Assembly (NCBI GenBank): GCA_028713915.1
Contig: JAQTNK010000032.1
Coordinates: 1 to 48,727, forward strand
Source: Rhodocyclaceae bacterium
Lineage (GTDB): Bacteria > Pseudomonadota > Gammaproteobacteria > Burkholderiales > Rhodocyclaceae
Direction: 5' to 3'
Length of the DNA stretch: 48,727 bases
Notes under the pieces: generated by a model
Databases searched by the model: none
The model's input: only the letters and a program-made list of their open reading frames with translations
Told to the model about the DNA's origin: nothing
Program-made: the position numbers and the translations under genes
Part shown: positions 43,416-48,727 of the stretch, in pieces
Numbering within the stretch: position 1 is the stretch's first letter
How the letters are laid out: each line of letters starts with the position of its first letter

Positions 43416-44311
43416 TCGGTTGGCTGACCCAGCATCGCGACGCCCTGTCGCTCGCCCTGCGCCGGCTGACGGCGACGCCGGTGAACACCCTGCTGTCGCT
43501 GCTGGCCATCGGCATCGCGCTGGCGCTGCCGGCCGGCGGCCAGATGCTGGTCGCCAATGCCCTGCATCTGGCGGCGGGCAGCGCGCCGGCGCCGCAGATT
43601 TCGCTGTTCATGGCGCTCGATGCACCGCGCGCCGCGGCCGACGCCATCGGCGCGAAGCTGCAGAAGCATCCGGGCGTCAAGACGGCGCGCTTCGTGCCGC
43701 GCGAAGACACGCTGGCGCGCATGCGCTCGTCCGAAGGTTTGGGCGACGTCATCGACATCCTGCCGAAGAATCCCTTCCCCGATGCCTTCGTCATCGACCC
43801 GAAGGACGACGCGCCGGCGGCGATGGAAGCGCTGGCGCGGGAACTGAACCAGCTGCCGCGCGTCGAGCATGTCCAGCTCGACTCGGCCTGGGTGCGGCGC
43901 CTCGACGCGCTGCTCAAGCTCGGCCGCACCGGCGTCGCCCTGCTCGCCGTGCTGCTCGGCGTCGGGCTCATCGCCATCACCTTCAACACCATCCGCCTGC
44001 AGGTGCTGACGCAGCGCGCCGAGATCGAAGTGAGCCGCCTGCTGGGCGCCACCGACGCCTACATCCGCCGCCCGTTCTACTATTTCGGCGTCATGCAGGG
44101 CCTGTTGGGCGGCGCCGCCGCCTGGATCATCGTCTGGCTGGCGACGCTCTGGCTCGCCGGCCCGGTCGGCGAACTGGCGCAGCTCTACAGCATCGACTTC
44201 GCGCTGGCGCCGCTGGCCGCCGGCGATTCGCTGCTGCTGCTGGCGCTCGCCGCCGGCCTCGGCTGGCTCGGGGCGATGCTGTCGCTGCGGCAGTATGTCG
44301 ACGGCAGCTGA
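43412..44311 (+). CDS. ftsX: Cell division permease-like protein FtsX
   Basis: The 299-residue protein has four membrane spans. The first is NTLLSLLAIGIALALPAGG near residue 30. A periplasmic loop with RFVPREDTLARMRSSEGLGD follows, then three C-terminal spans beginning LLAVLLGVGLIAITFNTIRL, with the EVSRLLGATDAYIRRPF coupling helix. It transmits FtsE ATPase activity to periplasmic murein hydrolases. Confidence 0.96.
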   Translation: MIGWLTQHRDALSLALRRLTATPVNTLLSLLAIGIALALPAGGQMLVANALHLAAGSAPAPQISLFMALDAPRAAADAIGAKLQKHPGVKTARFVPREDTLARMRSSEGLGDVIDILPKNPFPDAFVIDPKDDAPAAMEALARELNQLPRVEHVQLDSAWVRRLDALLKLGRTGVALLAVLLGVGLIAITFNTIRLQVLTQRAEIEVSRLLGATDAYIRRPFYYFGVMQGLLGGAAAWIIVWLATLWLAGPVGELAQLYSIDFALAPLAAGDSLLLLALAAGLGWLGAMLSLRQYVDGS

Positions 44312-44331
44312 GGCGCGCCACGGGTTCGGCG

Positions 44332-46575
44332 TCAGAACTTGAGCGTCAGCGCCGTATAGATCGAACGCCCCATGCCGGGAACCGGAATGCCCCAGGGCGC
44401 GCCCGCTCCGTTCAGCGACATGGTGCTTCCCTGGCCGATATAGGCGCCGCCCAAAGGCAGGGCGTAGAACTTGTTCAGCAGGTTCTCGATGCCCACGTCC
44501 AGGCGCGCCCGTTTCCAGGCGTAGCTGCTGCGCAGATTGACGAGGCCATAGCCGCTGGTCTGCATTTCGTCGCGAACCCAGTTGACGTCGCGCTTGGCGG
44601 CCACGAGCTGCCACTCGGCGGTATTGGTCCAGCTTCCCGTCTGCTGCGTTAGCGCGAGCCGGGTGTTGAGCGGCATGATGTTGTAGAGGTTGCCGCCGGT
44701 CGTGCGGTTAATGCCGCGCACATAGCTCAGGACGCCGCTGAGGGCGAGGCTGCCGTAGCTGTCCGTCTGTGCCAGCGGCAGGTGGCCCGAGACATCGACA
44801 CCGTAGAGACGGGCCGACTGGTTCAGGAACTGGAGATCGACGAAGGCATTGGTCTTGGTCTGCATCGTCGTGTTGTTGCAGGTCGTGGCGACGCTCGTCG
44901 CCGAGATGGCGGCGGCGGGGCAACGACGGGCGTCGATGAAATCGTCAACGTAGCTCAGATAGGGCGTCGCCTTCAGCGCCCAACCGGCCGCGGCTGCGTC
45001 GTGCCAATCCGCCGTAAAGCTGAGCGTGTGCGCCACTTCGGGCCGCAGGTTCAAATTGCCGACGTAGCCGTTGCCGTCGTTCACCAGGTTGTTCATGGCC
45101 ATCGCCATGCCGCCGGTCGACCACGTATAGCGCTCATACAGGTTCGGCGAACGCGTCTTCCGCGAATAGCCGCCTTCGAACGTCGCATTGGCGCTTTGCG
45201 TGTAGCTGGCGAGCGCCGTCAGGTCGAGATTGTGGTCGGTGCGGTTCCTGTCGGCGCTGTTGAAGGCGTTGCGATCGCCGTCGTAGGTCGTGACGCCTGG
45301 AATGTTGTTCTTGTACCCCTGGACCGTACCGGCAGCCATGGCGACCCTGCTGGCGCGCATGCCGAGCTGCGTCAGCCACTGTTCGGACCACTGGGCATCC
45401 CATTCGGCAAAGAGGTCGACATGGTCGCGCTTGCCGTCATGGATGTTTTGAAACTGGCTGGGCGCCATGCCGCCGCTGCCCACCGGATCCCACCAGTCGT
45501 TCAGGCGGTAGCGCTGGTATTCGCTGCCGAGCTTCAGCGTGTCGCGGGCCGAGAGCGGCAGCGTCGCCTTGACCGAGGCTCCGCTGTTGTCGCCCTCGGT
45601 ATCCATCGGCATGCCGAGCGTGTAGAAATTCTTGTCCTCGCCGAAATTCATCTTGTGCCGCGTGTGTTCCTGATAGACGCGGGCTTCGAGAACGCCCCAC
45701 TGATATTTCCCCGTATAGCCGAGGTCGACTTGCCGGCTGCGGTTGTCCGTCATGTCCATGTGCTGGCTGGGAAAGCCTTCGTACGGAATATGTTGGAAGC
45801 CGAGCTTCAGATCCAGCAGATGGTTCTCGTTGCGCAAGGCGACGTTCAGCGCCTGGTTTTCCGTCTTGTAGCGGGAGGAGCCGACTTCGTCGCCGGCGAT
45901 CCAATGCGACCCGACGACGGTTCCCGTCTGCGTCGTGCCGGCCTTGAAGTCCTTCGCCGCCGAATAGTTGTCGGCTTGGGAAATGGCGTTGCTGTAGCCC
46001 AGGCTCAAGGTCTCGGTCGCGAGCGTTGCGGCGACATGGCCGCCGCGGCCATCGCCGTTGGAGCGGTAGAAGGCGCCCACTTCGCCGTCGGCAAGCAGGC
46101 CCGCGCCCGCCTTGGCGAAGCGCGGCGGCTTCGAGGCGACGACGATCGCACCGCCGATGCTGTCGCCGCCGACACTGACGGGCGTGATGCCGGCATACGC
46201 CTTGATGCTGCCGACGTCCGTCGGGTCGATGTAGGACAACGCCGGGTTCATGTGATTGGCGCAGGCGGAAATCAGGTCCATGCCGTCGACCTTGATGCGC
46301 AGGCGGTCGTCGGCGAGGCCGTGGATCGACGGCAGGCTGGAAACGCCGCCGGCGCCGTAGAGGCTGACGCCGGGAACATCGCGCAGCAGGCTGGCGGCGT
46401 CGCTGGTGGCGGAACGCAATTTCAGCAGCTCCTCCTCGCCGACGCGCGACCCCAGCGCTTCATCCCGGGGCGCGGTGACGACGACCGCGCCGAGGTTCGT
46501 CGTCTGCGCGAAGCTGGGCAGCGACGCGATGGCGGTACAGAGCAGCGAGGTGCGAAAAGCGGTGCGGACTTTCAT
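44332..46575 (-). CDS. TonB-dependent receptor with a C..HM plug motif
   Basis: The 747-residue receptor has a signal peptide ending SFA and a TonB-box-like LGAVVVTAP near residue 28. The plug domain has VDGMDLISACANHMNPALSY near residues 96-115 and ITPVSVGGDSIGGAIVV. A 22-strand barrel ends in phenylalanine. Cys105, His108 and Met109 lie together in the plug, suggestive of a soft-metal (copper-like) site. The ligand cannot be told; I saw no siderophore-gene neighbours. It is divergent from another TonB receptor with matching palindromes upstream. The start has AAGGAA ten bases before ATG. Confidence 0.88.
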   Translation of the reverse strand: MKVRTAFRTSLLCTAIASLPSFAQTTNLGAVVVTAPRDEALGSRVGEEELLKLRSATSDAASLLRDVPGVSLYGAGGVSSLPSIHGLADDRLRIKVDGMDLISACANHMNPALSYIDPTDVGSIKAYAGITPVSVGGDSIGGAIVVASKPPRFAKAGAGLLADGEVGAFYRSNGDGRGGHVAATLATETLSLGYSNAISQADNYSAAKDFKAGTTQTGTVVGSHWIAGDEVGSSRYKTENQALNVALRNENHLLDLKLGFQHIPYEGFPSQHMDMTDNRSRQVDLGYTGKYQWGVLEARVYQEHTRHKMNFGEDKNFYTLGMPMDTEGDNSGASVKATLPLSARDTLKLGSEYQRYRLNDWWDPVGSGGMAPSQFQNIHDGKRDHVDLFAEWDAQWSEQWLTQLGMRASRVAMAAGTVQGYKNNIPGVTTYDGDRNAFNSADRNRTDHNLDLTALASYTQSANATFEGGYSRKTRSPNLYERYTWSTGGMAMAMNNLVNDGNGYVGNLNLRPEVAHTLSFTADWHDAAAAGWALKATPYLSYVDDFIDARRCPAAAISATSVATTCNNTTMQTKTNAFVDLQFLNQSARLYGVDVSGHLPLAQTDSYGSLALSGVLSYVRGINRTTGGNLYNIMPLNTRLALTQQTGSWTNTAEWQLVAAKRDVNWVRDEMQTSGYGLVNLRSSYAWKRARLDVGIENLLNKFYALPLGGAYIGQGSTMSLNGAGAPWGIPVPGMGRSIYTALTLKF

Positions 46576-46637
46576 GAGCGATGTTCCTTCGGGATGACCA
46601 AAGTCCGCAATTCTAGGAGGGCAATTCTTTCTGCATA

Positions 46638-46654
46638 TGCGGCATGATGTCGCA
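46638..46654. promoter_or_regulatory. Palindromic operator for the left receptor
   Basis: The sequence is TGCGGCA-TGA-TGTCGCA. It lies 22 bases upstream of the TAGAAT hexamer of the leftward receptor gene, in the -35 region. It differs from the right-hand copy at one arm base. Confidence 0.6.
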
Positions 46655-46668
46655 TGCATCGAGCCGCC

Positions 46669-46685
46669 TGCGGCAACATGTCTCA
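46669..46685. promoter_or_regulatory. Third, weaker copy of the operator
   Basis: The sequence is TGCGGCA-ACA-TGTCTCA. It begins exactly 31 bases from the copy at 46638, about three helical turns, so both face the same side of the DNA. Confidence 0.45.
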
Positions 46686-46802
46686 TTCCCGCGTCATCGC
46701 CCGCGGCATAACATCGGCATCGTTCCTGGCGCCGCGGCACCCCACCTGCCCACCTCGCAGGATGCCGCGGCGCGAGGAATTGGTCACCACCCTCGGCGCC
46801 AC

Positions 46803-46819
46803 TGCGACATCGTGTCGCA
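46803..46819. promoter_or_regulatory. Palindromic operator for the right receptor
   Basis: The sequence TGCGACA-TCG-TGTCGCA is a perfect inverted repeat. It lies 23 bases upstream of the TAGTAT hexamer of the rightward receptor gene, matching the geometry on the other side. Confidence 0.6.
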
Positions 46820-46883
46820 TGGTCGTTCCCCGACTGAAGACATAGTATTCGGCCGAACCAATCCAGCCGGCACCCCGGCCCGA

Positions 46884-48727
46884 ATGCTCATGCCCCCAAA
46901 CACCGCGAAGAAGGATTCGCCGGCGTCCCGCCGCCACGCCCGCCGGCGCTCGGCGCTGGCGATCGTCGTCCTGGCTGCCGCCATGCCGGCGGCGCATGCC
47001 GGCAGCGCCGCCGGCGAAACCCAGCTCGGCGAAGTCGTCGTCGGCAGCGACGCCGGCGGACTGCCGGCGAACCTGCCGGCCAACAGCGCCGGCTACAGCG
47101 CCAAGGAGCTCTACGAGCAGGTCAATGTCATCAACACGGAAGACATCGTCAAGTATTCGCCGGACACGATGACGCGCAAGCGCTACATCGGCGACCGCAA
47201 CGCCATCATCGAGACGCGCACCGCCAGCGCGACGGCGAGCGCCCGCTCGCTCGTCTATGCCGATGGCATTCTGCTGTCCAACCTGCTCGGCAACAGCTAC
47301 AACTACCCGCCGCGCTGGAGCATGGTTTCGCCCGAGGAGATCCAGCGCGTCGACTTCTTCTTCGGCCCCTACGCGGCCGCCTATCCGGGCAACTCCGTCG
47401 GCACCACGGTGCTCATGACGACGCGCCTGCCGGAGAAGTTCGAAGGCGACGTCAAGGTGCAGGGCTTCACGGAGCGCTTCAGCCAGTACGCCACGCACGA
47501 CAGCTACACCGGCTCGAACGTCGATGCGCTGATCGGCTCCCACGCCGGCGACTGGTCGTGGCTCGCCGGCTTCGACCACCTGCACAGCCACGGCCATCCG
47601 ATGACCTTCGCCCAGGCGTCGGGCACCAAGGATCCGTACAACCGCAGCTGCGCCGCCATCGGCGCCGCCTGCACCGGCGCGACGCCGACGGTGACGGGCG
47701 CCGTTGCCGACACCGACCCGACCGGCGCCGCCCGCACTTTCATCGGCGCGCAAAGCATCGACGCCACCGCGCAGGACAACTTCAAGTTCAAGCTCGGCTA
47801 CGACGTCACGCCGACGCTGCGTGCGCTCTATACGCTCGGCCTCTGGCAGAACAGCACCTACAACGGCGTCCAGAGCTACCTCAGCGATAGCGCCGGCAAT
47901 GCCGTCAGCAAGACGACATCGGGCTTCGTCAATCTCAACGGCACCAGCTACTACCTCGGCAGCCTGTTCTCCGAGAACACGTGGGCGCAGGAACACTGGA
48001 TGCACGCGCTGAGCCTGAAATCGGACACCCGCTCGGCGTGGGACTGGCAGCTCACCGCGAGCCTTTACCGCATCGCGCGGGACGAGCAGCACGTCAGCAA
48101 TCCCGGCGGCTACGTCGGCCCCGGCAACGGCCTGGCGCGCACCGAGTACTTCGGCCAGGTGAACCGCAATCCCTATGGCGACGGCTGGCAGACGTTTGAC
48201 CTCAAGGGCGACTGGCGCCCCGGCGGCGCCCCCGGCAAGGGCGCGCACGAAGTCAGCTTCGGTTACCACTACGACAAGTACGCGCTCGACACCAAGAGCT
48301 TCTACACGACCACCGCGAACGACGCCAGCTGGCAGACCGCCAACGGCGAGCTGCAGCTGGCGTCGGCCTCGACCGGGCAGACGCAGACCCAGGCGCTGTT
48401 CGCGCAGGACGCCTGGAAGTTCGCGCGCGACTGGCGCGCCATCCTCGGCGGCCGCTTCGAGCAATGGCAGGCGACGCACGGCTCCAACGCCAAGCTGACC
48501 ACCAGCGGCACGACCACGGCGCTGGCGACGGCGAGCTACCCGAACCGCACGGAGAACTTCTTCTCGCCGAAGCTGGCGCTCGAACACAACGTCGCCGACG
48601 ACTGGCTGCTGCGCGGCACCGTCGGCCGCGCCTACCGCATGCCGACCGTCACCGAACTGTTCCAGGCCTTGACCTCGGGCAACACGGTGATCACCGGCAA
48701 CCCGGCGTTGAAGCCCGAGAACGCGAC
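46884..48727 (+). CDS. TonB-dependent receptor, truncated by the window end
   Basis: The frame opens at ATG 46884 (or 46890) and is still open at the last base, with 614 residues visible. A signal peptide (SALAIVVLAAAMPAAHA) precedes the TonB-box-like QLGEVVVGSD. The plug has YIGDRNAIIETRTASATASA, then LVYADGILLSNLLG and RVDFFFGPYAAAYPGN. The start of the barrel carries HLHSHGHPM at residues 232-240, with histidine at every second position. The alternating histidines suggest metal binding in an extracellular strand or loop. The ligand is unknown. It is divergent from the other receptor and probably co-regulated. Confidence 0.85.
   Translation, partial: MLMPPNTAKKDSPASRRHARRRSALAIVVLAAAMPAAHAGSAAGETQLGEVVVGSDAGGLPANLPANSAGYSAKELYEQVNVINTEDIVKYSPDTMTRKRYIGDRNAIIETRTASATASARSLVYADGILLSNLLGNSYNYPPRWSMVSPEEIQRVDFFFGPYAAAYPGNSVGTTVLMTTRLPEKFEGDVKVQGFTERFSQYATHDSYTGSNVDALIGSHAGDWSWLAGFDHLHSHGHPMTFAQASGTKDPYNRSCAAIGAACTGATPTVTGAVADTDPTGAARTFIGAQSIDATAQDNFKFKLGYDVTPTLRALYTLGLWQNSTYNGVQSYLSDSAGNAVSKTTSGFVNLNGTSYYLGSLFSENTWAQEHWMHALSLKSDTRSAWDWQLTASLYRIARDEQHVSNPGGYVGPGNGLARTEYFGQVNRNPYGDGWQTFDLKGDWRPGGAPGKGAHEVSFGYHYDKYALDTKSFYTTTANDASWQTANGELQLASASTGQTQTQALFAQDAWKFARDWRAILGGRFEQWQATHGSNAKLTTSGTTTALATASYPNRTENFFSPKLALEHNVADDWLLRGTVGRAYRMPTVTELFQALTSGNTVITGNPALKPENA

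Larger units (their letters stand above)
46576..46883. promoter_or_regulatory. Divergent control region between the two TonB receptors
   Basis: This 308-base region carries three 17-base palindromes (separate entries) and -10-like hexamers at 46610-46615 (TAGAAT on the minus strand) and 46843-46848 (TAGTAT on the plus strand). Neither has a clear -35. No riboswitch or Fur box was seen. No gene is apparent. Confidence 0.6.

Noticed and set aside
46576-46883. Cobalamin riboswitch ahead of a TonB receptor
   Set aside because: I looked for the B12-box-type sequence common before BtuB-like genes and saw none. Short palindromes explain the region better.
46683-48587. 634-codon minus-strand frame opposite the right TonB receptor
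   Set aside because: The opposite strand carries the receptor with signal peptide, plug and barrel motifs. The antisense frame is low-complexity arginine and alanine.

Overview
The window is a GC-rich chromosomal segment of a betaproteobacterium. Rhodocyclales or a close relative is my best guess. The evidence is gene order: ychF-pth-rplY-prs-tRNA-Gln-ispE-lolB-TPR, coaX-birA, a glnA-ntrB-ntrC locus, an unpaired ftsY-ftsE-ftsX run and a coaD-rsmD pair. No rRNA, CRISPR array or intact transposase is visible.

Bases 1-3500 are an accessory, more AT-rich scar. It holds a broken fragment that reads like a cyclic beta-glucan synthase and a cluster of short direct repeats resembling Tn7-type TnsB sites. 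Next comes a Phd/VapC toxin-antitoxin pair bracketed by inverted IS21-like ends without a transposase, then a frameshifted TnsD/TniQ-like remnant and two small conserved hypothetical genes. I read this as a decayed Tn7-like element later invaded by a small toxin-antitoxin cassette.

Bases 3500-13000 are mostly core genes: ammonium transporter, MltA, a 27-residue membrane peptide, a DUF815 ATPase, a Nudix/ThiE-like fusion, YacG, ZapD, CoaE, a SPOR-like protein and TrpB2. A conserved protein with no function I recognise has its own promoter. Bases 13200-17333 encode a compact chaperone-usher pilus operon with an SCPU-type subunit at each end. Bases 17430-24979 carry coaX, birA, ntrC, ntrB, a DUF4124 protein, glnA and a cation diffusion facilitator. 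NtrC-like palindromes precede both glnA and amt, so the window contains much of a nitrogen-control circuit.

Bases 25000-44311 are housekeeping genes. They include nadA, a nuclease-fold protein with clsB, gluQ, thioredoxin, the ychF-to-TPR block read leftwards, mutM, a ferredoxin, coaD, rsmD, two M16 peptidases, ftsY and ftsEX. Many neighbours overlap by 1-16 bases, indicating translational coupling. lolB appears to start at CTG.

Bases 44332-48727 hold two divergent TonB-dependent receptors; the right one runs off the window. Copies of a 17-base palindrome (TGCGRCA-N3-TGTCGCA) sit 22-23 bases upstream of a -10-like hexamer at both promoters, with a further helically phased copy. This suggests one dedicated, undescribed regulator. 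Both receptors carry motifs that could bind a soft metal. This is the most promising candidate for a new system in the window.
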